Assembly (NCBI GenBank): GCA_910585075.1
Contig: CAJUED010000032.1
Location: 1-45,386 of the forward strand
Length of the DNA stretch: 45,386 nucleotides
Direction of reading: 5' to 3'
Source of the DNA: an uncultured Lachnospiraceae bacterium
GTDB lineage: Bacteria > Bacillota > Clostridia > Lachnospirales > Lachnospiraceae
The notes under the pieces were generated by a model. That model was given only the letters and a program-made list of their open reading frames with translations. It was not told the DNA's origin and searched no databases. This document shows positions 6,417 through 14,657 of this stretch, one piece after another; position 1 is the first letter of the stretch; each line of letters begins with the position of its first letter. A program made the translations under genes and the position numbers.

Positions 6417-8660
6417 CTACCAGCTCTTTGTAAGCTCCATATGAAAGTCAAGCACATCATAAGGGCTGTCGTCCGACTCCTTTAACATCTCATAGTAACG
6501 GTAGCGCTCCTTTGTGGGGGAATCCTCTTTGGTGGCGGAATCTCTGCTCCAGAACTGGAAGCCCAGCATATACCCGTCCACCATTTCATCCCAGGAGGAA
6601 TACATCTGTTGCAGTACAAGGGAATTTTCCAAAGAAGCGTCCATGGCTTCCTCATAGGTCATATAGCCCATAATATAAAAATCCGCATACAGCTGGTTGA
6701 CCCGGCAAAGATCCCAGGCCGCCATATACTCCGCATCATGTCCTGCCTGGTGCATGTTGTAGGCCATCACATAGCGGTAATCATTGGATAAGCCTGACTG
6801 TAAAAATTTCTTTTTAAACTCTTTTTCCTCCAAATCCAAAAGACCCAGCTGCTCTAATTCGTCCATGCAGTCCTGACAGGTTTGTCTGTGGCCTTTTTCC
6901 TTTAAACGTTCCGCCGCCTCTAAGGCGGATTCCCTATCAGTGATGCTCCAGCTGTTTTCCAGTCCCCAGCCGGTTAATTCTTTATTTTCAGCAGTAGGCT
7001 TCAGGCCGCCCACCAGCCGCCAGTTAAAGCCGTTGCTGTAGGTAAGGGGCGCATAGGTGGCGTTGAACCACAAAACCGTGTCGGAGAGCACAGGTTCCTC
7101 CTGATTGTCCGTCTGATACCTTCCCGATGCGTCATCTGCGCCGGCCTGGGTTTGAAGGCTGTCTTCCATGAGCATGGACATGGTGATGGGAGAGGTGCCT
7201 TCTTTTGCAAGAACCGTATCCCCATCCGCCGCTTGCCCGAAATACTTGAATAAATCAATGCCATAGGCCGTTTCCAACTCATGAATCACCGCGTCGGTGG
7301 AAGCATCTCTCTGCTCGGCGGAGAGAAAAATTTCAAGGGCAAGATAGAAGGTATCGTCAATGGGAATGTAGCAAAGGGCCTCCACTCTGGGAAGATATTC
7401 CTCCGACTGATATCCCTTTTTTTCATAGGAAATAGTCATCTGCAGGGCGTTTTCAAAGCCGGGCACCGGAAGCATGGCGCTTCTTTGAACATTCCGCACA
7501 ATATTTTCATCGTTTAGGGCGGACTCATATTTGATGTCCGCAGAGCTTTTCATTTCCGTCACAAGGGCGCTGCCCTCATAAATTTCAGAGACCTCGGCGC
7601 AGACCAGAACACCGTGGAGAAAGGAGAAAGCGTCGGTCCGGTCTATGTCTGTGACCCGGGCCTTTGGCAGCAGCAGACTGCACTGTGCTTCCCTGTAATA
7701 ATCGGATATGGAGGTAAGGCCCATATATTGATAACCTTCTACATCCTCAAGGGTCTTTTCCCCCTCTTTGGCCTGATAAGTGTCCTGATTTTCGTCCGCT
7801 GCCCAGGAAGTGCCGGGCTTGACTAAATCAAAGTCAACGCCGTGCAAGGCCGCCAATTCATCTATGAAGGGGATCGTGTCCTGGTCCGCATAATCGTCAT
7901 ATACCGTAATATCCCAGAGAATGCCGGCACCGGAGGGCTGCATCTCCAGATAATAGAGCTCCCGCAGTTCAAAGGAAGCGCCCTCATAGTCAACGCCTTT
8001 GGCCAGGAAAATGAAATATCGATCCTCCCCATTTTCCAAAATGCCGGTGTCTGTCACGTCTATATAATCCGAGTCCGGTTCATGACTGTATTTCCGTTTG
8101 AGGGTGAGGTGGTCTTCGAAGGAATCATAACGCTCGGCAGCGTCCCCATAACCATATATGTCGGCGGTATAGGAAATCCCGTAATCGCCGGAGGTGGCAA
8201 AACCGGAGTCAACGTCTGCATCCTTAGGTATATAAATTTCATATACGGCGCCCGGGTCGTTGATATCTTCCATTTTCCTTTTTTCTAAATAGGTAAAGGG
8301 GCTTTCCTCCTGGCTGTCAGCGTCCGCGCCGGACTTTTCCCTGCCCTCCTGCCGGGGCGTATCGGCTTCGGTGGAAGATGAGCCTTCACCAAATTTGCTA
8401 ACAGAGCCCGTCGCCTGCCCGGAGGAATTTCCGTATCCGCATCCTCCGGTTATAAGCGGCAGCAGTATCATACACATAAACAAAAAGTATCGCAGTGGGC
8501 GGAAATTTCCTGTTGGTGAGCCGCCCGGCATATTACGCAGGGGTTTATCCGATAAACAGATGCGCATATGGTGAGAGAGCCTGTTCAATAAGCTAACCTG
8601 CCGTGTATGGCGGCGTTTGATATGAAGCAAAGTGGATTGTATTTGATAAGCAGATTTCAT
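6417..8660 (-). CDS. large putative lipoprotein with C-terminal DUF1266-like domain
   Basis: This 747-residue protein has a hydrophobic signal segment, YFLFMCMILLPLITGGC, whose cysteine (C74) is a plausible lipidation site, followed by a low-complexity Ser/Gly/Glu linker. A long acidic extracytoplasmic region follows, and the last 190 residues (WGLENSWSITDRESALEAAE to YMLGFQFWSRD) resemble DUF1266, an uncharacterised domain. Start: the ATG at 8660 has GGGAGGAAAA directly upstream; an in-frame ATG 12 bases earlier overlaps that site. The 73 residues before the lipobox are unusually many, and residues about 14-25 are encoded by a dispersed repeat (8588-8621). The membrane-anchored, surface-exposed location is inferred; function is unknown. 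Confidence 0.75.
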   Translation of the reverse strand: MKSAYQIQSTLLHIKRRHTRQVSLLNRLSHHMRICLSDKPLRNMPGGSPTGNFRPLRYFLFMCMILLPLITGGCGYGNSSGQATGSVSKFGEGSSSTEADTPRQEGREKSGADADSQEESPFTYLEKRKMEDINDPGAVYEIYIPKDADVDSGFATSGDYGISYTADIYGYGDAAERYDSFEDHLTLKRKYSHEPDSDYIDVTDTGILENGEDRYFIFLAKGVDYEGASFELRELYYLEMQPSGAGILWDITVYDDYADQDTIPFIDELAALHGVDFDLVKPGTSWAADENQDTYQAKEGEKTLEDVEGYQYMGLTSISDYYREAQCSLLLPKARVTDIDRTDAFSFLHGVLVCAEVSEIYEGSALVTEMKSSADIKYESALNDENIVRNVQRSAMLPVPGFENALQMTISYEKKGYQSEEYLPRVEALCYIPIDDTFYLALEIFLSAEQRDASTDAVIHELETAYGIDLFKYFGQAADGDTVLAKEGTSPITMSMLMEDSLQTQAGADDASGRYQTDNQEEPVLSDTVLWFNATYAPLTYSNGFNWRLVGGLKPTAENKELTGWGLENSWSITDRESALEAAERLKEKGHRQTCQDCMDELEQLGLLDLEEKEFKKKFLQSGLSNDYRYVMAYNMHQAGHDAEYMAAWDLCRVNQLYADFYIMGYMTYEEAMDASLENSLVLQQMYSSWDEMVDGYMLGFQFWSRDSATKEDSPTKERYRYYEMLKESDDSPYDVLDFHMELTKSW
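8588..8621. repeat. GGCGTTTGAT-family repeat inside the lipoprotein gene 5' end
   Basis: The plus strand begins ATAAGCTAACCTGCC and ends GGCGGCGTTTGAT. It matches the three tandem units at 23281-23387 and the copy at 8817-8850. It is translated in the lipoprotein N-terminal extension. Confidence 0.65.
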
Positions 8661-8706
8661 TTTTCCTCCCATTTCGAAGCGTTATAGATTGAAAAATACT
8701 GTTAAA

Positions 8707-8735
8707 ATTTTATCATGGGCGTCAGGCCTTTTCAA
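8707..8735 (-). promoter_or_regulatory. promoter of the lipoprotein gene
   Basis: On the minus strand TTGAAA (8735-8730) and TAAAAT (8712-8707) are 17 bases apart. The ATG at 8660 lies about 40 bases after the expected start of transcription. Confidence 0.6.
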
Positions 8736-8764
8736 TTGCTGTCAATGCAGATTGGTTTTTCATT

Positions 8765-8795
8765 GTAACAGTGCAGATTTCGGCTTCACCGTTAC
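8765..8795. repeat. 31-bp GTAACAGT palindrome, copy 2
   Basis: Arms GTAACAGTG (8765-8773) and CACCGTTAC (8787-8795) pair at 8 of 9 positions. Total length is 31 bp, as in the copies at 5081 and 25575. It lies between the lipoprotein and kinase genes. Confidence 0.7.
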
Positions 8796-8813
8796 TTTTC
8801 ATTCATTTTCGGT

Positions 8814-10145
8814 TCAATCAGTCATCTCGCAAAGCGTGGCGGCGTTTGATAAACTGCTGATTGCCGCCCCACAGGCAGCTTCCTCGGTGTACTTTGCAGG
8901 ATACAGCCTGGCCCTGAACAGATCTTCAAAAATATGCTGTAACACCGCATTTTTCCGTACGCCGTTGCCGGAGGCAATGAGCATGTCCGCCTGAATATCC
9001 GTGCCGCCGCGGATAATCTCAAACATATCATACAATTCTTCCGCAATCCCTCTTAATACGCCATAAGTAAGGCTTTCCGGGGTAAAGTTGTCTTTGCTCA
9101 TATTGCGGATACTTCCGCGCAGCCCCGGATTGGTGCGTGTACCGTTAAAAATAGTGGACACCTGTACGGGGTCTGACATGGCCATACCTTTTTGGGCCAG
9201 CTTTTCCATCACCTCATATTGGGGGGCGTCTCCAAAGCCTGCCGCTTTACCGTAGCTTCTAAAGAAATTTTCCAAAAGAGCGTAAGCTCTCCCTCCGCAG
9301 AGGGAAGAACCCACCAGAAGAAATTTATCTCCTGTAAAGGGCCGGGCTTCAATACCCTCCGCTTCAAAAAAACGGTCGGAAATCACAGAAACCTGACCGC
9401 CGGTCCCCACATTTAGAAGTATGGTGTTCTCCTTGAAGCCTACGGAGCCAAGAAAGCTTGCTTGATTGTCGCCAATCGCAACCGTAACAGGCCTTCCCTG
9501 ATAAGAACCGATTGCGGAAAAGGAATCTGATACTTTCGGCAGCATGCCGGTATCCATTCGCAGATTCTTGAGGACGTCCTCCTGAAAACACTTTTCTTTT
9601 CCATTAAAAAAACCGAGACTGGCCGCCATGCTGATGTGCAGGAGAGGCTCTTTTCTTCCGGTTAACACCATTCCTAAATAGTCGGGGATGGTGCAAAAGG
9701 ATACGGCCTTTTCGGGGAGCAGGTGGTTTTTGCTTTGATATAAATGGGTGACGATTCCATATCCGGTAAAAACTTTAATGCCGCTATGGCGCTCAATCCA
9801 TGCTGTCAGGGACAAGCCGTCAAATTCTGTGAGACTGCCCCGCTGATCCTGCCATGTATAAAGGGGACTGCAGCATTTCCCCTGACTGTCTACATACAAA
9901 ATGCCGTGCATCTGTCCTGTAAGCCCGATAGATGTGGTGTCGGGATGTAATTGCAGTAATTCATCCAGAACATTTTTTGCTTTTTGGGTTATGGCATTTA
10001 CATCCTGCACACGTTCCCACTCATGTTCCGAAGGAATGAAACTGTCATTTGGGATTGTGCGAAAGGCAAGCACATTTTCGGGTGTATCATCAAAAACCAC
10101 TGCGCTGATTGTGGTGGTACCGATATCAATTCCAATTGCTTTCAT
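8814..10145 (-). CDS. FGGY-family carbohydrate kinase, sedoheptulokinase-like
   Basis: This 443-residue sugar kinase has the actin-like ATPase fold in two halves. The N-terminal phosphate-binding loop is GIDIGTTTISAVVFD (residues about 5-19). TSIGLTGQMHGILYVD is the sugar-site GQMHG motif shared by xylulokinases and sedoheptulokinases, TWQDQRG follows, and the C-terminal half has LLNVGTGGQVSV and the adenosine motif LIASGNGVRKN. The single-domain length and spacing resemble sedoheptulokinase more than xylulokinase, but the substrate is inferred. Start: the ATG at 10145 has GGAGGATTCAT before it. The last dozen residues (SNAATLCEMTD) are encoded by a dispersed repeat, so the native C-terminus may have been replaced. 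It is divergent from a GH172 glycosidase, suggesting a shared sugar pathway. Confidence 0.85.
   Translation of the reverse strand: MKAIGIDIGTTTISAVVFDDTPENVLAFRTIPNDSFIPSEHEWERVQDVNAITQKAKNVLDELLQLHPDTTSIGLTGQMHGILYVDSQGKCCSPLYTWQDQRGSLTEFDGLSLTAWIERHSGIKVFTGYGIVTHLYQSKNHLLPEKAVSFCTIPDYLGMVLTGRKEPLLHISMAASLGFFNGKEKCFQEDVLKNLRMDTGMLPKVSDSFSAIGSYQGRPVTVAIGDNQASFLGSVGFKENTILLNVGTGGQVSVISDRFFEAEGIEARPFTGDKFLLVGSSLCGGRAYALLENFFRSYGKAAGFGDAPQYEVMEKLAQKGMAMSDPVQVSTIFNGTRTNPGLRGSIRNMSKDNFTPESLTYGVLRGIAEELYDMFEIIRGGTDIQADMLIASGNGVRKNAVLQHIFEDLFRARLYPAKYTEEAACGAAISSLSNAATLCEMTD
8817..8850. repeat. GGCGTTTGAT-family repeat at the 3' end of the kinase gene
   Basis: The unit begins ATCAGTCATCTCGC on the plus strand and ends GGCGGCGTTTGAT. 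It encodes the kinase C-terminal tail and stops just before its stop codon. Flanking CAATCAG and CTGATTG form a 7-bp inverted repeat around it. Confidence 0.65.
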
Positions 10146-10210
10146 ATGAATCCTCCATTTTCGTTCAATCTCTTTGATTCCCGCGAGCAACGAGCCAAGT
10201 GACTGATTTT

Positions 10211-10239
10211 ATTATAAGAAAGAGCCTGTGGATTTGCAA
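10211..10239 (-). promoter_or_regulatory. promoter of the FGGY kinase gene
   Basis: On the minus strand TTGCAA (10239-10234) and a perfect TATAAT (10216-10211) are separated by 17 bases, leaving a leader of about 60 bases before the ATG at 10145. Confidence 0.65.
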
Positions 10240-10263
10240 GGCTTGTGGGAGAAGTAAAACTGT

Positions 10264-10291
10264 TTGACATTTGTCTGAAGTTGATTATACT
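10264..10291 (+). promoter_or_regulatory. promoter of the GH172 gene
   Basis: A perfect TTGACA (10264-10269) and TATACT (10286-10291) are separated by 16 bases, with the start codon 235 bases downstream. The 380 bases between kinase and glycosidase otherwise hold only the two promoters and the 22-nt repeat pair. Confidence 0.65.
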
Positions 10292-10525
10292 TTATATCAA
10301 TTCCGTTGTTTGATTCCCGCGAGTAATGAGGAAAATAGGCATGCTCAAGAAATGCCTTTGGCATCTCCGGGTATTGGACATATAGCGATTATTTGAAGAA
10401 ACTTCATAACCGGTTTAGCCCAGGGCTTTGCATTTACTGTAAAGTCCATGTGAACGTATAAACCAAGCCAGGAGATGCGCATTGCAATAATGCTGATGGC
10501 AGATAAAACAGGAAAGGAGATTTTT

Positions 10526-11632
10526 ATGTTGCAAGGTTTTATGGGAGGTTTGGGGACATTACCTCTGTTAAAGCATGGAAAAAGCAGATCCATCAATTGC
10601 GAAAATCCTCATGGGGAAAAAGGAAAGGGAGGCATGGCGGGGAGCAGCCTTGGGCCATCAAGAAAAGGCGCTCCCTGCATTCAGGGGATAGCTCCCGGCA
10701 GTATAGTGACTCTGGCGGAAATAGAGGGCTCCGGAATCATTCAGCATATTTGGATGACCGTAACGGACCGCACGGAGCGGGATTATTATGTGCTGCGGGA
10801 TTTGGTACTTCGTATGTATTGGGATGATGAGGAGGAGCCGTCCGTGGAAACGCCGCTAGGGGATTTTTTCTGTTGCGGTTTTGGGAGAGGCTGTATTGTA
10901 AATTCCATGCCAATCGTAGTAAACCCTACCCGGGGCATGAACTGCTATTTTCCTATGCCGTTTAAGAAAAAAGCCAGAATTACACTGGAAAATCAGCATG
11001 AGGTGGAGGTGCCTGCATTTTTCTACCAGGTGGATTATGTTCTCACGGATGAGTTGCCGGAGGAGATTGGGTATTTTCATGCCCAGTGGAGACGGGAGCG
11101 TGTCACTGAAAAACAGAAGGATTATGTGATTCTGGATGGGGTGCGAGGAAAAGGACACTATGTGGGAACCTATATGGCGCTGACAACCCTTGAGCGTTAC
11201 TGGTGGGGAGAAGGAGAAATCAAGTTTTATCTGGACGGCGATGATGCATATCCTACCATCTGCGGAACCGGAACGGAGGATTATTTTGGCGGAGCATGGA
11301 GCTTTGCCAGCCAGTGTGAGGGCAGGACGGTGGAAAATACATACTGTACCCCGTTTATGGGATTTCCCTATTATTCTCATCATGACGACAGCGTACATAA
11401 TTTTTATCATAACGACGATACCCTACCTCAAAGGGGATTTTACCGCTGGCATATTATGGATCCGGTGCTTTTCGAGGAGGATTTAAAAGTGACCATCCAG
11501 CAGATTGGCACCTGTCATAAAGGAAATTTTGAGCGTCAGGATGATGTGGCGTCGGTGGCATACTGGTATCAGTCAGAGCCTCATGCCCCATTTGCTCCAC
11601 TTATGAAGAAAGAGGACAGATGGCCTCGGTAA
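10526..11632 (+). CDS. GH172 (DUF2961) family glycoside hydrolase
   Basis: This 368-residue protein carries the DUF2961 signatures: GMNCYFPMPFKKKARITLEN in the first jelly-roll region, HAQWRRE, GKGHYVGTYMAL, and the strongly conserved FYLDGDDAYPTICGTGTEDY segment ending in GGAW. The acidic residues here are candidates for the catalytic pair. Characterised GH172 enzymes cleave difructose anhydrides or arabinofuranan-type fructo/arabinofuranosides; the substrate here is unknown. No signal peptide is visible, so it is probably cytoplasmic and acts on imported oligosaccharides. The ATG at 10526 follows AAAGGAGATTTTT, an ideal ribosome binding site; the frame opens earlier at 10475 without one. 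Its 3' end overlaps the convergent APH-GNAT gene by 32 bases. The divergent FGGY kinase may phosphorylate the released sugar. Confidence 0.85.
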   Translation: MLQGFMGGLGTLPLLKHGKSRSINCENPHGEKGKGGMAGSSLGPSRKGAPCIQGIAPGSIVTLAEIEGSGIIQHIWMTVTDRTERDYYVLRDLVLRMYWDDEEEPSVETPLGDFFCCGFGRGCIVNSMPIVVNPTRGMNCYFPMPFKKKARITLENQHEVEVPAFFYQVDYVLTDELPEEIGYFHAQWRRERVTEKQKDYVILDGVRGKGHYVGTYMALTTLERYWWGEGEIKFYLDGDDAYPTICGTGTEDYFGGAWSFASQCEGRTVENTYCTPFMGFPYYSHHDDSVHNFYHNDDTLPQRGFYRWHIMDPVLFEEDLKVTIQQIGTCHKGNFERQDDVASVAYWYQSEPHAPFAPLMKKEDRWPR

Positions 11633-13253
11633 GCACTTTGTGCCCGGTCAAAGCCTTTATAATTTTCCAGCCTTCATAATTGCGTTGCAGATTCTTCTCA
11701 ATCGGTGTAAACCCTAAATCCATATACACTTTACACGCAAGCCAGGTATTGGTTTGCGTGGGGATTTTGGCGCGCCCATGTCCCAACCCATTCATCACCC
11801 GAAGGACATAAGTTATCAAAGGCTTTGACAACCCTTTTCCCTGATATTCCCGCTTAACAGCCACCCAATGAAGCCAGCCGTCGTGGGAGGTGTCCCGCCC
11901 GTGAATATCGTAGAAGGCTGTGGCGGTGGCTACTTTTTTACCTTCACTGGTTTCAATAAAAAACATTCTGTCCGGAAGTTCTTGAAGCTTTGCACCATAA
12001 TAACGGTTCCACGCCTCTAAGCCCTGTTCATAATTATCAAACTCTTTGGCGGACATCTCAATCCCAATCCATGCATCCCTGTCATTGTCTTTATAGGAAA
12101 CAAAGCGGTATCCTTCCGGAAGCTCATAATGGGGTACTTGGGTAATATCCCCTTCCAGTAAAAGCTCATAGTAACATATCCGCTCATCATGATTGTCATA
12201 CCTGCCGGCTTCAATTTGGGGTAAACGGGAATCCAGAGCCTCCTTGATTTCTTTTTCCATATTTTGCAGGTACTTTATTACATTGATAGTGTGTTTCACC
12301 TCAGAAATTCCTAAAATCCGCTCCGATTCATCCATGCATGCCCCAAGGGCACGTTTCATATTATATTCTAACCACTCCACCCAAGTATAGGCCAATCCAA
12401 ATACGGCGCTATACCCCCGAAAACAATTATCATAGGCCGACAGATAACCGTCAAAAAATGCGGCCATCTTTTCAATCAATAAGTCGATTTGCGGAGCACA
12501 GCGTTCGGCGTCCATGTTACATGTCACAGTGCCTGCCCATTGAAGGGCCAGCTGAAGTGCATGGGATATGGGGTTACCATATTCGAGACACTCCAAATCA
12601 ATTACCCATGGATTGCCTTCATCCCACATGACATTTTTAGGATCCATATCGCCGTCGGAAATACACAGGATATCCGGCAAAGAAGCTCTTGCCGCATTTA
12701 ACTCTTTCTCGGCATAGATAAGGAGCCGTACATTATCAGTTAAAACAGAGGCAATCTCATTGTTTTCATCATTTGCCCTGCGGACATATTCCTGCCAGTT
12801 GATTTTACTGAATTCAGGCTTACTATGAGCAACATTCCGGGGAGCAATTGCGTGTATTTTTCCAAGAATATTCCCGGCAATGTTACATTGTTCATTGGAA
12901 ATATGATTCCAATCGGTTATGTGACCGTCCTGCCATTTGAAGATATAAAAATAGTGCCCGTCTATAGCTTGCATTTTGCTGCCATTTACCGTGATTGCAG
13001 GCACTATGGGAATGTTTTCCTTTTCTAAAAGGGATTCGATTTCTTCCGCCTGCTTATAATTATCATGAGCATTTTTCCTGGCCATTATTTCGGGATTTAA
13101 ATGCTTGACCGCGTATGTTCCAAGGTCTGTCCGAATGCGGTACATTCTATGCATAAAACCGCCTGATACCGGTTCAGGTGGAAAAGTAACCGTTCCAAGT
13201 CCGCATTTGGTCATTAGTTTTCCTATCAATTCGTTTATCTTATATTCTTCCAA
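11601..13253 (-). CDS. APH-fold phosphotransferase fused to a GNAT acetyltransferase
   Basis: This 550-residue protein joins two small-molecule-modifying folds. Residues 20-330 form an aminoglycoside phosphotransferase/choline kinase-like domain, with AVKHL (K50) as the probable ATP lysine and DGDMDPKNVMW (D202, N207) as the catalytic loop, in which the usual HxD histidine is replaced; VIDLE (D219) supplies the metal ligand. Residues about 385-540 form a GNAT domain with the acetyl-CoA pyrophosphate loop REYQGKGL (468-475) and a C-terminal YMDLGF strand. The order is opposite to the well-known AAC(6')-APH(2'') resistance enzyme, and no close relation is claimed. The start is a TTG at 13253 after GCGAGGAAA; an ATG at codon 14 with its own AGGA is a fair alternative. 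Substrates are unknown; antibiotic modification is only one possibility. Confidence 0.8.
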   Translation of the reverse strand: MEEYKINELIGKLMTKCGLGTVTFPPEPVSGGFMHRMYRIRTDLGTYAVKHLNPEIMARKNAHDNYKQAEEIESLLEKENIPIVPAITVNGSKMQAIDGHYFYIFKWQDGHITDWNHISNEQCNIAGNILGKIHAIAPRNVAHSKPEFSKINWQEYVRRANDENNEIASVLTDNVRLLIYAEKELNAARASLPDILCISDGDMDPKNVMWDEGNPWVIDLECLEYGNPISHALQLALQWAGTVTCNMDAERCAPQIDLLIEKMAAFFDGYLSAYDNCFRGYSAVFGLAYTWVEWLEYNMKRALGACMDESERILGISEVKHTINVIKYLQNMEKEIKEALDSRLPQIEAGRYDNHDERICYYELLLEGDITQVPHYELPEGYRFVSYKDNDRDAWIGIEMSAKEFDNYEQGLEAWNRYYGAKLQELPDRMFFIETSEGKKVATATAFYDIHGRDTSHDGWLHWVAVKREYQGKGLSKPLITYVLRVMNGLGHGRAKIPTQTNTWLACKVYMDLGFTPIEKNLQRNYEGWKIIKALTGHKVLTEAICPLSS

Positions 13254-13485
13254 GATTTTTCCTCGCTGCCCTGTATATTAAATTTATAATTTTCAATCTC
13301 TCAGGCCTGATTTCCCGCAGTCTGTCGCATTCGAGAAGAAGTCAGGGGAGGGTACTCGCAGCCTGCCGGGGGTTCACTCTATGATATCGTATATTTTAAT
13401 TGGCTTCAACATCGGATTATGCCATAACCATATCAGAGAACGAAGCACGACAAAATGTAATGAAGGCTTGTATGACGGAAAGCAG

Positions 13486-14604
13486 TTATTTAACGTATTC
13501 CAATTTATCAGGAAAGAAAATCAGGGCATTTTCCAATTGTCCACATAAAATAGAGTATTCATCAAAGGAAGCCTCCGAGCCAAGCCAATATTTTTCAGTT
13601 CCGCCTGATGTGGTAAGATACATGTAATGCTGTACCGGAAAGGCGGAACTGCTTCTTTTCCGGGGAGAAGTCAGCTTGAGCCGGTAGAGGGCTGAGAAGG
13701 AATAATAGTTTCCATTGACACTAAGATATTCCGGGCCTATGGTGATGCTTTCCGCACAGATTTTCCTTCTGAAATACAGACTTACCCATGCAGAGAGCAA
13801 AAGCACCGGAATAGCCAGTGCAAGCAGCGTTAAGAACAGCAGCCGGATGTCCAAAACATGGGATGAGTTGATTTCTAAAAGATCAAGCCCACCGATTACC
13901 GCTATGACACAAATCAAAATGACAGTTAGTTTTTGAAGCCATTTCTTCTCTTTTGAGACGAGGGCGGAGGCAGGGATGGAAAATGTGCATCCGGTCTCAT
14001 TTTCGGAAGTCTGTGTCTTCCATATATCCTCTTGATATTGTTCCTGAATCATGATTTTTTCTTCTGAGGAAAGCTGCGACATCTGCCGTCTTCTGATTGC
14101 GGCAAGCAGTATTTCCAATTCCTTTTCCCGGAAGCCGTATAATCTCTGCACCTGATAATTTTCGGAAACAGTAGGAGCTGTCATGCTTTGCGTATTGACC
14201 TGTGGGTGAAAAACCAGACGACATTTGACAGTTGTAAATTTACCATAGGAAAGAATGTGTGTCTTATGGGTAATAACAGGTTTTTGAAATTCACTGACGT
14301 GAAAGCTTTTCCGGCGTAGGGGTGTATGTATCAGAATTTGTTTTCCCGTAAGCTCTACCGTAGAGCGCATTAGAAGCGCAAGCACAGCGCCGAAGATAAA
14401 ACCTGTAAAAGCGCCTGTGGGCCAACGGAATGGCAGATATAAAAGCCATACCGGATTTCCCATAGAATTTTCCGAAAGAACAGTGAGAACAAGGAAAACG
14501 AAAGAAGCCGCCACAGGAAAGCTAAGGGCAAAAAGGAACCCCCAAACCAGAGAGCGGCTTATGGTTGATAGGATAGAAGGCATGTATTTTTCGGTTTCCT
14601 GCAT
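13486..14604 (-). CDS. uncharacterised membrane protein with four transmembrane segments
   Basis: I do not recognise a named family. The 372-residue protein has two hydrophobic pairs: residues about 15-45 and 60-82 near the N-terminus, then about 226-246 and 256-282. Each pair is followed by a beta-rich cytoplasmic stretch (for example SITIGPEYLSVNGNYYSFSA), the layout of YcxB-like/PH-like two-helix proteins, apparently present twice. The first soluble part also contains YGFREKELEILLAAIRRRQ. Start: the ATG at 14604 has GGAGG 7 bases upstream. It lies 53 bases after the flavin reductase gene on the same strand, so it may be co-transcribed. Confidence 0.7.
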   Translation of the reverse strand: MQETEKYMPSILSTISRSLVWGFLFALSFPVAASFVFLVLTVLSENSMGNPVWLLYLPFRWPTGAFTGFIFGAVLALLMRSTVELTGKQILIHTPLRRKSFHVSEFQKPVITHKTHILSYGKFTTVKCRLVFHPQVNTQSMTAPTVSENYQVQRLYGFREKELEILLAAIRRRQMSQLSSEEKIMIQEQYQEDIWKTQTSENETGCTFSIPASALVSKEKKWLQKLTVILICVIAVIGGLDLLEINSSHVLDIRLLFLTLLALAIPVLLLSAWVSLYFRRKICAESITIGPEYLSVNGNYYSFSALYRLKLTSPRKRSSSAFPVQHYMYLTTSGGTEKYWLGSEASFDEYSILCGQLENALIFFPDKLEYVK

Positions 14605-14657
14605 GAATAAACCTCCATGATACTATTTTCCGTTGGCCGGAACAGTGTTTCCGTATC

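Larger units (their letters stand above)
10173..10330 (+). repeat. pair of 22-nt direct repeats bracketing divergent promoters
   Basis: TTTGATTCCCGCGAG occurs at 10173-10187 and again at 10309-10323, followed by CAACGAG and TAATGAG respectively, so 20 of 22 bases agree at a distance of 136 bp. The two copies flank the kinase and GH172 promoters. Confidence 0.7.

Noticed and set aside
7842..8288. 148-codon plus-strand open frame inside the lipoprotein region
   Set aside because: It is antisense to the lipoprotein gene with no start signal; the lipoprotein frame has a good ribosome binding site and a domain.
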